A model generated the notes under the pieces. That model worked only from the letters and a program-made list of their open reading frames with translations, had not been told where the DNA came from and searched no databases. A stretch of 64,000 nucleotides of DNA. It comes from Streptomyces sp. Je 1-369 (GTDB lineage: Bacteria; Actinomycetota; Actinomycetes; Streptomycetales; Streptomycetaceae). Positions within the stretch are counted from its first letter, which is position 1; every line of letters begins with the position of its first letter. Location: the NCBI RefSeq assembly GCF_026810505.1, contig NZ_CP101750.1, positions 1,765,448-1,829,447 of the forward strand. The letters are read 5' to 3'. A program made the translations under genes and the position numbers. Below are positions 26,420-36,273 of the stretch, in pieces.

Positions 26420-28068
26420 TGCCAGTCCCTCTCGTCGGCGCTGCCGTGGTTGTTCTGGGTGGTTCCCCGCGGAGCGTGGGGGCCGTCCTCGGCGGTTCCC
26501 TCCGGGGTGGCTGCGTGCGGAGGCAGCGGGGCGGGGTCTGCGGGGTCGCCTTTGACGCCCTTCATGAACGCCTCGACCCACAGGCCCGGTTCGGGCTCCT
26601 CCCGCTTGGGCGGTGCGGGGGGCGGTGCGGTGGCCGCGGCGTGGGCCTCGGCGATCCGCTGGGCCTCGGCCTCCTGGGCGTACCGCTCGACGAGGGAGAT
26701 CTTGACGCGGCTGCGGCGCTGCGGCAGGCCGCCGGACGTCCATTCGGTGACCTCGGGGACGTCGTCCTGCATGGTCGCGGTGAGCGGGGAGCGCAGCGGC
26801 GGGCCCGCGGTGACGACGCGGGGCTTCTTGCGGCGGATGTTGCGGGCGGGCTCTTCGATGCTGCGGCCGCTGTTGTCGAAGCGGGGCACGGCGGAGGCGC
26901 CGATGCCGTGGGCGAGGCCGGGCGCGGGGCCGGTGGTCATCATCTCGCGCGGCACGATGAGCACCGCGCGGACCCCGCCGTAGGCGGACTGGCGCAGGGC
27001 GACCTGGAGGTTGTACATCTGCGAGAGGCGGCCCACGACGGCCATGCCGAGGCGGGGCGTCTCACCGAGGTCGTTGAGGTCGATGCCGGCCTGGGCCCGT
27101 GCCAGCATGCGCTCGGCGCGGGCCCGGGCCTCCTCGCTGAGGCTGACGCCGCCGTCCTCGATCTCGATGGCGATGCCGGTCTGCACCTCGACGGCGGTGA
27201 CGTGCACCTTGGTCTGCGGGGGCGAGTACCGGGTGGCGTTGTCCAGGAGTTCGGCGCAGGCGTGGATGAGCGGCTCGACGGACGTGCCGAGGATCGCGAC
27301 GTCGGCGATCGAGTGCAGCTCCACGCGCGGGTAGTCGAGGATCCGGGACATCGCGCCGCGCAGCACGCTGAACAGCCGGACGGGCTCGGGCCACTGGCGG
27401 CCCGGGCGTGCGCCGCCGAGCACCGTGATGGAGTCGGCGAGCCGGCCGATCAGCGCGGTGCCGTGGTCGATGCGCAGCAGGTCGTCGAAGACCTCGGGGT
27501 TGCGGCCGTGGAACTCTTCCATCTCGCGCAGTTCCGCGGCCTGCTGGTGGACGATCGACTGGACGCGCCGGGCGATGTTGACGAAGGCGCGCTGCGCGGA
27601 CTCACGCATCGCCTCCTCGTTGTCCAGGATCTCCAGGACGGAGCGCAGCAAGTCGCGCTGGGAGTCTGGGAGATCGCTGTAGACCTCGCTCCTGTCGACG
27701 ACATTGCGGATGACGTCCACGGGCGTTTCGCCCTGCCGCAGCCGCCAGAGCGCGTCGGGCAGGAGTTCCCGGCCCAGGCGCACGATCTCGTCGTCGTGGG
27801 CCGCGATGCGCCGTTCGAGGAAGGCGAGCCGCTGTGCGTACTGCGTGCGCTGCCCCCGGATGGTCCGGCCGCGGCGCACCGCTTCGGCGCCGACCGCGAT
27901 GACCATGAGGGTCGCGACGGCGCCGCACCAGGTGACGGCGGGCCGGGCCGGTGCCGCCACCGAGGCGACGGCGGCTCCGGTCGCCGCCGCCATGAGCATG
28001 GCGGGCAGCAACAACACGCGCGCGTAAGGGACTTCTCGGCCACCGGGAGGCGATTGAACACTCACCAT
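26416..28068 (-). CDS. cvnA: Conservon sensor, histidine-kinase-like ATPase
   Basis: A 550-aa membrane protein. It has two N-terminal transmembrane helices (about 17-40 and 45-62), a helical region (80-200) with DNEEAMRESAQRAFVNIARR, and a GHKL ATPase domain whose N box is HACAELLDNATRYSPP (about 270-285) with G boxes IEIEDGGVSLS and RLGMAVVGRL. The C-terminal 130 residues are low-complexity Pro/Ala. There is no response regulator partner; in conservons the downstream partners are CvnB-D. The start is fixed by AGAGGG five nt before ATG 28068. Position next to helY corresponds to my recollection of the S. coelicolor cvn9 (rar) operon, which affects aerial mycelium formation; the orthology needs alignment. 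Confidence 0.92.
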   Translation of the reverse strand: MVSVQSPPGGREVPYARVLLLPAMLMAAATGAAVASVAAPARPAVTWCGAVATLMVIAVGAEAVRRGRTIRGQRTQYAQRLAFLERRIAAHDDEIVRLGRELLPDALWRLRQGETPVDVIRNVVDRSEVYSDLPDSQRDLLRSVLEILDNEEAMRESAQRAFVNIARRVQSIVHQQAAELREMEEFHGRNPEVFDDLLRIDHGTALIGRLADSITVLGGARPGRQWPEPVRLFSVLRGAMSRILDYPRVELHSIADVAILGTSVEPLIHACAELLDNATRYSPPQTKVHVTAVEVQTGIAIEIEDGGVSLSEEARARAERMLARAQAGIDLNDLGETPRLGMAVVGRLSQMYNLQVALRQSAYGGVRAVLIVPREMMTTGPAPGLAHGIGASAVPRFDNSGRSIEEPARNIRRKKPRVVTAGPPLRSPLTATMQDDVPEVTEWTSGGLPQRRSRVKISLVERYAQEAEAQRIAEAHAAATAPPPAPPKREEPEPGLWVEAFMKGVKGDPADPAPLPPHAATPEGTAEDGPHAPRGTTQNNHGSADERDWQ

Positions 28069-28364
28069 GTATGCCCTCTGAACACTCGTCTTGGGGGAAT
28101 GTGACGTCTTGGGGAATGACGGAACATAAGGGGGATGACGAAACGTACGATCGAAAAGATTTGGGGAACAAGCGCGCGAATCAGTCGCAACTCGTTCAAC
28201 TCGCCGCGCTCCGGGCGAGCTTAGTCCGCCAAAATCATCGTCGAGTCATATTCGGCAACCCTCTGCAGAGGGTGCGCCGGGAGGCATACACTCCGCCCTT
28301 TTGCACAGCTGGCGACGGTTCGAACACATGGAGTAACACCTCGAAAGTGCCGGAAAAACGCCGA
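28069..28364. other. Intergenic region upstream of the conservon
   Basis: About 300 nt, noticeably AT-richer than the flanking genes (especially 28095-28180), presumably holding the conservon promoter. I see no gene, RNA gene or clear operator in it. Confidence 0.5.
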
Positions 28365-28407
28365 ACGGGCGCGTTCCGCGACCGACGTGGTCGAGGAACG
28401 CGCCCGT
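28365..28407 (-). terminator. Terminator after helY
   Basis: Perfect 13-bp arms ACGGGCGCGTTCC and GGAACGCGCCCGT enclose a smaller inner stem (CGACC/GGTCG). It lies 20 nt past the helY stop. Confidence 0.85.
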
Positions 28408-28426
28408 AGCGCGACAGAGGCCGGTC

Positions 28427-31237
28427 TCAGCCCACCGAGCTGTACGCCACCACACCCCGCAAGAGCTGATCGACGGCCTTGCGAGCGTTCTTCGCGACCG
28501 TGCTGCCCTCACGGGGGGCCGCGGCCGAGATCTGCCCGAGCACGTCGATGACCTGCTTGCACCAGCGCACGAAGTCACCGGCCGGCATCTCCGCCTCGCG
28601 CAGCACCTCGTCAAGGCCCTTGTCGTTGGCCCACATGTACGCCGCCCAGGCGAAGCCGAGGTCGGGCTCCCGCTGGCCGACACCCTCCGTCTGACTGATC
28701 TTGAACTCTTCCTCCAGACCGTCGAGACGGCCCCAGATGCGGACCATCTCGCCGAGCGAGGCCTTCACCGCGCCGGACGGCAGCTTCGGCGCCAGCGCGT
28801 CGTCACCGACCCGCGACTCGTACACCAACGCCGAGACGCACGCGGCCAGTTCGGCCGGGCTGAGCCCCTCCCACACACCGGCCCGCAGGCACTCGCTGGC
28901 CAGCAGATCCAGCTCCCCGTACAACCGGGCGAGCCGCTTGCCGTGCTCGGTGACCTCGTCGCCCCGCAGATAGTCCAGCTCCGTCAGGAGCGCGACGATC
29001 CGGTCGAAGGTACGGGCGATCGTGTTCGTACGCCCCTCGATGCGGCGCTCCAGCTGCGAGGTGTCGCGCTTGAGGCGGTAGTACCGCTCGGCCCAGCGCG
29101 CGTGGTCCTCGCGCTCGTCACAGCCGTGGCAGGGGTGCGCGCGCAGCTCCGCGCGCAGGCGTGCGATCTCCTGGTCGTCGGCGGCCGTCGCACGCCCCTT
29201 GCGGTGCCGGTCCGGGACGATGTGCCCGGCCTTGGTGCGCAGCGCGGACGCCAGGTCACGGCGGGACTGCGGGGAGCGCGCGTTGAACGACTTCGGGATG
29301 CGCATCCGCTCCAGCGCCTCGACCGGCACCGGGAAGTCCATGGCAGCGAGCCGCTTGACCTGCCGCTCGGCCGTGAGCACCAGCGGCCGCGGCCCGTCGA
29401 CGTGGTCGAACCCGCGGTGGCCGTTGGCCCGCCCCGCGGGCAGCCCCGGGTCCAGGACGAGCGCCAGGCCCGCATACTTCCCCGTGGGCACGTGGATGAC
29501 GTCCCCCGGCTTCAGCTTCTCCAGCGCGACGGCAGCGGCGACCCTGCGCTGGGCGGCACCCTGCTTGGCGAGCTCGTTCTCCCGGTCCTTCAACTCGCGG
29601 CGCAACCGCGCGTACTCGTCGAAGTCGCCCAGGTGGCAGGTCATGGAGGCCTTGTAGCCCTCGAGGCCCGTCTCGTTCTTCTGCACCTGACGGGAGATCC
29701 CGACGACCGACTTGTCGGCCTGGAACTGCGCGAACGACGTCTCCAGGAGCTCGCGCGAGCGGTGCCGCCCGAACTGCTCGACCAGGTTCACCGCCATGTT
29801 GTACGACGGCTTGAAGCTGGACCGCAGCGGGTACGTGCGCGTCCCGGCCAGGCCCGCCAGGTGCTCGGGGCTGAAGGCGCGCTGCCAGAGCACCACCGCG
29901 TGACCCTCGACGTCGATGCCGCGGCGCCCGGCACGGCCCGTCAACTGCGTGTACTCACCCGGGGTGATGTCGGCGTGCTGCTCGCCGTTCCACTTGACGA
30001 GCTTCTCCAACACCACACTGCGCGCGGGCATGTTGATGCCCAGCGCGAGGGTCTCGGTGGCGAAGACGGCCTTGACCAGGCCCCGCACGAACAGCTCCTC
30101 GACGACCTCCTTGAAGGTCGGCAGCATGCCCGCGTGGTGCGCCGCGATGCCGCGCTCCAGGCCTTCCAGCCATTCGTAGTAACCAAGGACGTGGAGGTCC
30201 TCGTTCGGGATCGAGGACGTGCGCTCCTCGACGATCCCCCGGACCGTCATCCGTGCCTCGTCGTCGTTCAGCCTGAGCCCCGCGTACAGACACTGCTGCA
30301 CGGCCGCCTCGCAGGCGGCCCGGCTGAAGATGAACGTGATGGCGGGCAGCAGGCCCTCGGCGTCGAGCCGCTCGATGACCTCGGGCCGCCCCGGCGTCCA
30401 GATCCGCGACCGCTGGCGGCGCTCCCGCTCGCGGTCGGCCTCGCGGACCATCTTGCCCTTGCGGCGGTCACGCGGGTTGTACGAACGGCTGGACTCCATC
30501 CGCGCCATGCGCGTGAGGTCGGGGTTGACCGCCTTGCGCTGGCCCTCGCCCTCCTCGAAGAGGTCGTACATCCGGCGCCCGGCGAGCACGTGCTGGAACA
30601 GCGGCACGGGCCGGTGCTCGGAGACGATCACCTCGGTGTCGCCGCGGACCGTGTCGAGCCAGTCGCCGAACTCCTCGGCGTTCGACACCGTGGCCGACAG
30701 GGAGACCAGCGTGACCGACTCCTGGAGGTGGATGATCACTTCCTCCCAGACGGCACCGCGGAAGCGGTCGGAGAGGTAGTGCACCTCGTCCATGACCACA
30801 TAGCCGAGGTTCAGCAGCGACTGCGAGCCCGAATACAGCATGTTCCGCAGGACTTCGGTGGTCATGACGACCACCGGGGCGTCACTGTTGACGCTGTTGT
30901 CGCCGGTGAGCAGGCCGACCTTGTCCGCGCCGTACCGCTTGGCGAGGTCGGAGTACTTCTGGTTGGAGAGCGCCTTGATCGGCGTGGTGTAGAAACACTT
31001 CTTGCCCTGCAGCAGGGCGAGGTGCACGGCGAACTCGCCGACGATCGTCTTGCCCGAGCCCGTGGGGGCGGCCACGAGCACGCCCTTGCCCGCCTCCAGC
31101 GCCTGGCACGCCTCGATCTGGAAGGGGTCGAGGCCGAATTCGTACATCTCGCGGAAGGACGCGAGTGCGGTGGCCTGCTCGGCAGCGCGCTTGCGCGCCG
31201 CCGCGTACCGCTCGGCCGGTGAGAGGTCCTCTGTCAT
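28427..31237 (-). CDS. helY: HelY-type superfamily 2 RNA helicase (Ski2/Mtr4-like)
   Basis: A 936-aa DEVH-box helicase. Walker A APTGSGKTIVGEFA (about 41-54), motif II MDEVHYLSDRFRGAVWEE, motif III SLSATVSNAEEF, and motif VI TGRAGRRGIDVEG identify a Ski2-like enzyme. The C-terminal half carries the arch/winged-helix regions typical of HelY. The likely role is RNA unwinding in decay or quality control. The ATG at 31237 has GAAAG five nt upstream and removes 11 weakly coding residues. It sits at the end of the tat cluster, a neighbourhood also found in mycobacteria. Confidence 0.93.
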   Translation of the reverse strand: MTEDLSPAERYAAARKRAAEQATALASFREMYEFGLDPFQIEACQALEAGKGVLVAAPTGSGKTIVGEFAVHLALLQGKKCFYTTPIKALSNQKYSDLAKRYGADKVGLLTGDNSVNSDAPVVVMTTEVLRNMLYSGSQSLLNLGYVVMDEVHYLSDRFRGAVWEEVIIHLQESVTLVSLSATVSNAEEFGDWLDTVRGDTEVIVSEHRPVPLFQHVLAGRRMYDLFEEGEGQRKAVNPDLTRMARMESSRSYNPRDRRKGKMVREADRERERRQRSRIWTPGRPEVIERLDAEGLLPAITFIFSRAACEAAVQQCLYAGLRLNDDEARMTVRGIVEERTSSIPNEDLHVLGYYEWLEGLERGIAAHHAGMLPTFKEVVEELFVRGLVKAVFATETLALGINMPARSVVLEKLVKWNGEQHADITPGEYTQLTGRAGRRGIDVEGHAVVLWQRAFSPEHLAGLAGTRTYPLRSSFKPSYNMAVNLVEQFGRHRSRELLETSFAQFQADKSVVGISRQVQKNETGLEGYKASMTCHLGDFDEYARLRRELKDRENELAKQGAAQRRVAAAVALEKLKPGDVIHVPTGKYAGLALVLDPGLPAGRANGHRGFDHVDGPRPLVLTAERQVKRLAAMDFPVPVEALERMRIPKSFNARSPQSRRDLASALRTKAGHIVPDRHRKGRATAADDQEIARLRAELRAHPCHGCDEREDHARWAERYYRLKRDTSQLERRIEGRTNTIARTFDRIVALLTELDYLRGDEVTEHGKRLARLYGELDLLASECLRAGVWEGLSPAELAACVSALVYESRVGDDALAPKLPSGAVKASLGEMVRIWGRLDGLEEEFKISQTEGVGQREPDLGFAWAAYMWANDKGLDEVLREAEMPAGDFVRWCKQVIDVLGQISAAAPREGSTVAKNARKAVDQLLRGVVAYSSVG

Positions 31238-31332
31238 CGTGCTTTCGAGACTACCGGCCACCACTGACAACGGACGATCATTATTGGAACGGGGGTGGAA
31301 CGTGCCAGCTCACACGGCGTGCGCCGCGGCGC

Positions 31333-32223
31333 TCACGGCCCGAGGACGCGCACGGCTCCCGGTACGCACTCCGCGGTCAGCGGCAGCGCGCCGAGCGGCT
31401 CCCCGTCCGCGTAACCCGTGATGCCGGGCGCGGCGAGCTCGACCCGGGCCGCGCGGTGCACGGTGACCTTCGGATGGTCGAGGTGCGTTCCCCTGTAGAC
31501 CCGCGGGAAGACCTTGAGGAGCGTCGTACGGCTGCAGTCGCCGACCACGGTGACGTCGAAAAGACCGTCGCCCATGTCGGCCCCGGCACAGATCCGCATG
31601 CCACCGCCGTACGAGGTTCCGTTGCCGACCGCGACGAGCGTGGCCTCGACCTCGTGGACGTCACCGCCGTCCAGCGTGATGCGGTACGGGATCGGGCGGA
31701 ACGCCGCCAGCTCAGCGACCATCGCCAGGTCGTACTTGAAGCGTCCCGTGGGCCACCGCATCCGGTTGCCGCGGTCGTTGACCCGCGAGTCGAAGCCGGA
31801 GGCGAGCACCGTCCCGAACCACGTCCCGCCGACCCTCCCCAGGTCGACGTCGCGCGTGCGGGCCCCCTTCAGCGCCTCGGCGACGAGCTCCCCGGCGGCG
31901 GCCGGCTCGCGCACCGGCAGGCCCAGGGCCCGCGCGAAGTCGTTGCCGGTCCCCACCGCGATCACGCCCAGCGGGGTGCGCGTCCCGGCGACGGCCTGCA
32001 GCGCGAGGCTCGCCATGCCGTCGCCGCCGACGGCTATGAGCGCCCCCGTGCCGCCCTCGACGGCCGCACGGGCCCGCCGCAACGCGTCGGGGGCGTCCTC
32101 ACCGATGACCGTGCGCACGGAGAAGCCACGGGCCCGCAACGCCGAAGCGGCCGGCTGCGCCGCGTGAGCGCCCCGGCCGCGGCCCGCGGTGGGATTGACG
32201 AAGAGGGTGATCTCGCTGGTCAC
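31333..32223 (-). CDS. Diacylglycerol kinase-family lipid kinase
   Basis: A 296-aa DagK/YegS-like enzyme. It opens with the nucleotide-binding NPTAGRGRG, then has the hallmark LIAVGGDGMASLALQAVAG and GVIAVGTGNDFARALGLP. It phosphorylates a lipid hydroxyl, most likely diacylglycerol, recycling it to phosphatidic acid at the membrane. It lies between tatC and helY on the same strand, with 43 nt to tatC, so it is probably transcribed from the tat promoter. The lipid substrate is inferred from the family. Confidence 0.92.
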   Translation of the reverse strand: MTSEITLFVNPTAGRGRGAHAAQPAASALRARGFSVRTVIGEDAPDALRRARAAVEGGTGALIAVGGDGMASLALQAVAGTRTPLGVIAVGTGNDFARALGLPVREPAAAGELVAEALKGARTRDVDLGRVGGTWFGTVLASGFDSRVNDRGNRMRWPTGRFKYDLAMVAELAAFRPIPYRITLDGGDVHEVEATLVAVGNGTSYGGGMRICAGADMGDGLFDVTVVGDCSRTTLLKVFPRVYRGTHLDHPKVTVHRAARVELAAPGITGYADGEPLGALPLTAECVPGAVRVLGP

Positions 32224-32266
32224 TGGGGTCCCCCCGGACGGAGTTTGAGGGAGGACCCTAACAACG

Positions 32267-33205
32267 TCAGGTCACGTCGTCGAAACCGTTCACCCGCTGA
32301 TCGGCCCTTCCGGTGCCCGCCTGCTCGGGCAGCGCCCGGGGCGGCCGCACCGATTCGACGCCGTCGACGTCCTGCGGCGTCAGATCGAGGTCGGACGCCT
32401 CGTCGTCGTCGAGCTCGGCGTCGGGGTCGTTGCGGCGGCGGCGACGGTCGTTGAGGAACGAGATGCCGACCGCGATGAAGTACAGGACGACGATCGGTCC
32501 CGCGAGCGCGATCATGCCGACCGGGTCGGTCGTCGGGGTCGCCACCGCGCCGAAGATGAAGACGCCCATGACGACGCCGCGCCACCAGGTGAGCATGCGG
32601 CGGCCGGTCACCATGCCCGTCATGTTGAGCATCACCAGGAGCAGTGGCAGCTCGAACGAGGCACCGAAGACGAGGACCATCCTGACGGTGAAGTCGAGGA
32701 TCTTGTCCATCGGCAGCAGGTTGGCCGCGCCGTCGGGCGTGATGCCGAGCAGGACGCGCATGCTGACGGGGAGGATCGCGTAGGCCAGCCAGGCGCCCGC
32801 GAAGAAGAGCGGCACGGCGGCGGACACGAACCAGTACGTGTACTTGCGCTCGTTCTTGTGGAGTCCCGGCGCGACGAACGCCCACAGCTGGTACAGCCAG
32901 ACCGGGCTGGACACGATGATGCCGACCATGAGGCTGACCTTCACCGTCGTGGTGAAGGGCGAGAGCAGGTCGTTGAAGGTCACGGTCGCGCAGTGGCCAC
33001 CGGTCTGCTTCATGCCGGGCTCGCAGCGCGGCACGGGGTCAGCCAGGAACTCCATCAGCTCCTGGCTGTAGAACGCCGCCACGATCGACACGACCGTGAT
33101 GGCGAGGAGCCCCTTGGCGAGCCGGTTGCGGAGCTCGCGAAGGTGCTCCGCGAGGGACATCCGCCCCTCGGGGTCCTTCTCCTTCTTGCGGGCAGACTTG
33201 AGCAA
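32267..33205 (-). CDS. tatC: Sec-independent translocase subunit TatC
   Basis: A 312-aa membrane protein with six transmembrane helices. The N-terminal MSLAEHLRELRNRLAKGLLA (from residue 16) is the receptor face for twin-arginine signals. It starts at TTG 33205, a rare initiator, but GAGG lies seven nt upstream and the following residues are conserved as I recall. The last 70 residues are an acidic tail (DPDAELDDDEASDLD). TatC with TatA (50 nt upstream) exports folded proteins, a heavily used pathway in Streptomyces. Confidence 0.95.
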   Translation of the reverse strand: MLKSARKKEKDPEGRMSLAEHLRELRNRLAKGLLAITVVSIVAAFYSQELMEFLADPVPRCEPGMKQTGGHCATVTFNDLLSPFTTTVKVSLMVGIIVSSPVWLYQLWAFVAPGLHKNERKYTYWFVSAAVPLFFAGAWLAYAILPVSMRVLLGITPDGAANLLPMDKILDFTVRMVLVFGASFELPLLLVMLNMTGMVTGRRMLTWWRGVVMGVFIFGAVATPTTDPVGMIALAGPIVVLYFIAVGISFLNDRRRRRNDPDAELDDDEASDLDLTPQDVDGVESVRPPRALPEQAGTGRADQRVNGFDDVT

Positions 33206-33255
33206 CCCACGTCCTCATCTCGTGCGGCAGGCCGGCCGTCGGCGCCGGCCTTGGA

Positions 33256-33540
33256 TCAGCGCTGCGTCGTACGGTCGGTCGGCTCGGTGACCGGGCGCGA
33301 GCTGGTCACGTCGCCGGGGGCGGCCTGGATCGTGCGCTTCTGGACGGCCGGGTCGCTCGGCGGGTCGGCCGGAGCGGCGGTGTCGTCCTTGCTCTCGGAC
33401 TTCATGGCCTTGGCCTCGCTCTTGAGGATGCGGGCCGACTTGCCGAGGGAGCGCGCCATGTCGGGCAGCTTCTTGGCACCGAAGAGCAGGACGATGACGA
33501 CGAGGATGAGAATGATCTCGGTGGGGCCGAGCCTACCCAT
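33256..33540 (-). CDS. tatA: Twin-arginine translocase pore subunit TatA
   Basis: A 94-aa protein with the TatA plan: [20 protein letters not shown] membrane helix, [20 protein letters not shown] amphipathic helix, then a charged, Pro-rich tail. It oligomerises with TatC to let folded proteins through. It is the first gene of the tatA-tatC-kinase-helY group; the 210 nt upstream (33541-33750) presumably contains the promoter. Confidence 0.95.
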   Translation of the reverse strand: MGRLGPTEIILILVVIVLLFGAKKLPDMARSLGKSARILKSEAKAMKSESKDDTAAPADPPSDPAVQKRTIQAAPGDVTSSRPVTEPTDRTTQR

Positions 33541-33750
33541 AGCTGTTTACCTTCTTCACCGAGGCGACAGGAGTCTGGTTGCTCGACAGACCGGACATAT
33601 ATCCGATCTCCCGCGCATGGCAGCGATCGTAACCCCCCGGGGTAAACGCTCGGCAATCCCCGCGCATACTCCGAGTACGGCCCCCGCCTCGATCCCGGGC
33701 CGTATTCGCAGCGTACCCGTCCACCTCGGGGAGTTGACAGGCCGCGGACG

Positions 33751-33948
33751 CTAAAGAGCCCCGCCGCCCGCACGGGCCACACCGGCCGCTGCCTTCTCCA
33801 GGTCCTCCGCCGCCCGGTTGATCTGCCGTGTGGTCTCGGTCACTTGCCGCGCGAGACGCTGCGCCTCCACAAACACCTTGACCGCCAGTACGCCGAGGAC
33901 GGCGAGACCCAAGAAGCCCGCCGCGATCGCGAGCATCGCCCAGAACAT
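33751..33948 (-). CDS. Small membrane protein with coiled coil, unknown function
   Basis: A 65-aa protein: one N-terminal transmembrane helix (MFWAMLAIAAGFLGLAVLGV) followed by an amphipathic helix RLARQVTETTRQINRAAEDL. It starts 9 nt after the zinc-ribbon gene and is the last of the pafB-pafC cluster. Similar short proteins occur in this position in other actinobacteria as I recall. No function can be assigned. Confidence 0.7.
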   Translation of the reverse strand: MFWAMLAIAAGFLGLAVLGVLAVKVFVEAQRLARQVTETTRQINRAAEDLEKAAAGVARAGGGAL

Positions 33949-33957
33949 GCGCCGAGC

Positions 33958-34236
33958 CTAGACGGTCGGGTGCAGGCGCAGCGTCCGCACCCCACCGCCG
34001 GTGAGGAGTTCCACGATCCGCTCGCCCGCGGGCTTGCGCACCGCGGCCTCGCACTCCGGGCACGTGAACGAGTAGAAGGTGGTGCGGGCGCTCGCGCCGA
34101 TCGCGAGGCGCAGCGCACCCGCGGACAGCTCGAAGCGGGCACGGCAGTCCGGGCAGGCGGCCGTGAACAGGACGGGGGCGGAGGCGGACCGCTGCGACGG
34201 CACCCCCGGCAGCCCGGACATCGTCGGTGTACTCAA
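33958..34236 (-). CDS. Small zinc-ribbon protein, unknown function
   Basis: A 92-aa protein with two CxxC pairs, CPDC (about 29) and CPEC (about 59), spaced for a single zinc ribbon, plus a Val/Leu-rich C terminus. Its ATG overlaps the pafC stop by 4 nt, so it is translated together with the WYL regulators. It could be a nucleic-acid or protein adaptor; this is inference. Confidence 0.72.
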   Translation of the reverse strand: MSTPTMSGLPGVPSQRSASAPVLFTAACPDCRARFELSAGALRLAIGASARTTFYSFTCPECEAAVRKPAGERIVELLTGGGVRTLRLHPTV

Positions 34237-35228
34237 CGCCCCGCCTCCTGACCGTCGTGCTCCTCGTACGCCGCCACTTCCCGCTCGTACGCGTCGAGGG
34301 CCTCGCGGGCCGCCTCACGCGCACTGTCGGCGAGCTGGGCCGGGGAGACGATCCGCCCGTCCCTGCCGAGCCGCAGCGCGAGCCGCCGCAGCGAGGTCGG
34401 GTCGGGGGTGCGCAGCGTGATCCGCAGACCGCCGTCGGGCAGCTCGTCGGCACTGTCGTGCGGGTAGTACTCGGCGACCCAGCGGCCACCGGGGCCGACC
34501 TCGACGACGACCTCCGGGTCCTCGGCCGCGGGCTGCACGAGGCCTTCGGAGAGGTCGCGCAGCTCCACCTCGGGCGGCGCGGACGGCTCGTCGAGGATCT
34601 TGATCTCGGCGACCCGGTCCAGACGGAAGGTGCGCCGCGCCTCGGAGCGACGGCACCACGCCTCTACGTAGGTGTGGCCGACGCTCACCAGACGGATGGG
34701 GTCGATCTCCCGCTCGGTGAGCTCGTCGCGCGCCGGCGAGTAGTAGCGGATCCAGAGCCTGCGCCGCTCCGAGATGGCCCGGTCGACGTCGGCGAAGACG
34801 CCGCCCTCCGACTCGAACGTCACCGAAAGGCGGGAGCTGGCGCCCGCCGCCTCACCGGCCGCGGTCTCCAGCTTCGCGGTGGCACGCAGCAGCGCGAGGC
34901 GGTCGCTCTCGCGCAGGCCGGGCAGTGTGGACACGGCGCGGGCGGCCACAAGGAGGGCGGTCGCCTCGTCGGCGGCCAGGCGCAGCGGCGCCGCCACGTC
35001 GTCGGGGTTGTGCCACCAGATGCGGTCGCCGTCGGTGTCGATGTCCAGGAGGTCACCGCCGCGGAAGCTGGTCCCGCACAGCGGCAGCACATCGAGGTCG
35101 GAGATCAGCTCGTCCGTGCTGATCCCGAAGGCACGGGCGACGTCGCCGACGTGCGCCCCGGGGCGCTCCCGCAGATAGGTCACCAGCGACAGCATCCGTC
35201 GCGTCTGGTCGATGGCGTTCGAGGCCAT
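34233..35228 (-). CDS. pafC: WYL-domain transcriptional regulator PafC
   Basis: A 331-aa protein: an N-terminal winged helix (RMLSLVTYLRERPGAHVGDV) and a WYL domain with RLWIRYYSPARDELTEREID and VEAWCRRSEARRTFRLDRVA. PafB and PafC form a linked activator that in mycobacteria drives the LexA-independent DNA damage response; the WYL domain is thought to sense single-stranded DNA. It lies 18 nt downstream of pafB and overlaps the zinc-ribbon gene. Confidence 0.9.
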   Translation of the reverse strand: MASNAIDQTRRMLSLVTYLRERPGAHVGDVARAFGISTDELISDLDVLPLCGTSFRGGDLLDIDTDGDRIWWHNPDDVAAPLRLAADEATALLVAARAVSTLPGLRESDRLALLRATAKLETAAGEAAGASSRLSVTFESEGGVFADVDRAISERRRLWIRYYSPARDELTEREIDPIRLVSVGHTYVEAWCRRSEARRTFRLDRVAEIKILDEPSAPPEVELRDLSEGLVQPAAEDPEVVVEVGPGGRWVAEYYPHDSADELPDGGLRITLRTPDPTSLRRLALRLGRDGRIVSPAQLADSAREAAREALDAYEREVAAYEEHDGQEAGR

Positions 35229-35246
35229 TGCTCTGTCCGCTCCCCC

Positions 35247-36200
35247 TCAGCCCTTGGCCACGGCACGCAGCCGGTCCACGACATCGGCCCGCAGCTCGGC
35301 GGGCTCGAGGACCACCACATCGGGCCCGAACTCCACCAGCCACGCGTCGAGGCCGTGGCCGTACGGAATCTCCAACTCGTCCCACCCGTCGTCGCCCACC
35401 CGCGCCGCGACGGCCTTGGCCCGCAGCGGGTAGCCGGCGTCCGTGCGCAGCCGGATCAGGGCGGTGCGGTCGGCGGTCTCCCCCGCCCAGCTCGCGACGG
35501 TCTCACGGACCGTGACGACGTCCGGGACGTCGGCGGTGTACTTGCCCGCGCGGGCCCGCACCTTGCCGGTGATGCGCGAGAGCCGGAACACGCGCTCGGC
35601 GCCCCGGTCCCTGTCCCAGCCCGCCAGGTACCAGTGGCCGCGCCAGCACTCCAGCGCCCACGGCTCGACGTGGCGCTGCTCGGGGCGGGCCGCGGTGGCC
35701 TTGCGGTAGTCGAAGACGACGGGACGGCGGTCGCGGCAGGCGAGCATCAACGGCTCGAAGGACGCCTCGTGCGCGGGGATCCGCGGCTCCAGGGCGCTGT
35801 GCCCCCCGTACGGGTCGACGTCCTCGGGCAGGCCCGCGGCGCGCAGCTTCTGCAGGGCGCCGCTGGCGGCACCGGCGAGACGGGCCTGCTGCCAGACCTT
35901 CGCGGCCAGACCGAGCGCCGCGGCCTCCTCGGCGTCCAGGGTGATGGCGGGCAGGCGGTTGCTGTCGCGGCGGGCGAGGTAGCCGACCTCCCCTTCCAGG
36001 TTCTCCACGGTCTCGATGACCAGACCGAGCTCGCGCAGATCGTCCTTGTCGCGCTCGAACATCCGGTTGAAGCTGTCGTCGGACCCCGCCTCCAGATAGG
36101 CCTCGATCGACTCACGCAGCTCCCGCTTGCTGAGCGGCCGCCGGGTCCCGAGCAGGCACAGCGCAAGATTCATCAGCCGCTCGGCCTTGGCAATGGCCAT
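35247..36200 (-). CDS. pafB: WYL-domain transcriptional regulator PafB
   Basis: A 317-aa paralogue and partner of PafC: helix-turn-helix (LMNLALCLLGTRRPLSKREL, then RESIEAYL) and WYL domain (RRPVVFDYRKATAARPEQRH, then VEPWALECWRGHWYLAGWD). The ATG at 36200 follows GAGGAAGGG by 6 nt and is preferred to an upstream extension. Linked to pafA by neighbourhood, but a terminator (36274-36310) separates it from the FKBP genes, so pafBC has its own promoter. Confidence 0.9.
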   Translation of the reverse strand: MAIAKAERLMNLALCLLGTRRPLSKRELRESIEAYLEAGSDDSFNRMFERDKDDLRELGLVIETVENLEGEVGYLARRDSNRLPAITLDAEEAAALGLAAKVWQQARLAGAASGALQKLRAAGLPEDVDPYGGHSALEPRIPAHEASFEPLMLACRDRRPVVFDYRKATAARPEQRHVEPWALECWRGHWYLAGWDRDRGAERVFRLSRITGKVRARAGKYTADVPDVVTVRETVASWAGETADRTALIRLRTDAGYPLRAKAVAARVGDDGWDELEIPYGHGLDAWLVEFGPDVVVLEPAELRADVVDRLRAVAKG

Positions 36201-36273
36201 CGACGCCCTTCCTCGGCTGTTCAGATTGTGCTTCCGACCGATGACCGTACCGCCCCGGGGTGTCCGGGTAAAA

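Noticed and set aside
31238..31332. tRNA or small RNA between helY and the lipid kinase
   Set aside because: No cloverleaf or hairpin pattern; the gap is simply the upstream region of helY.
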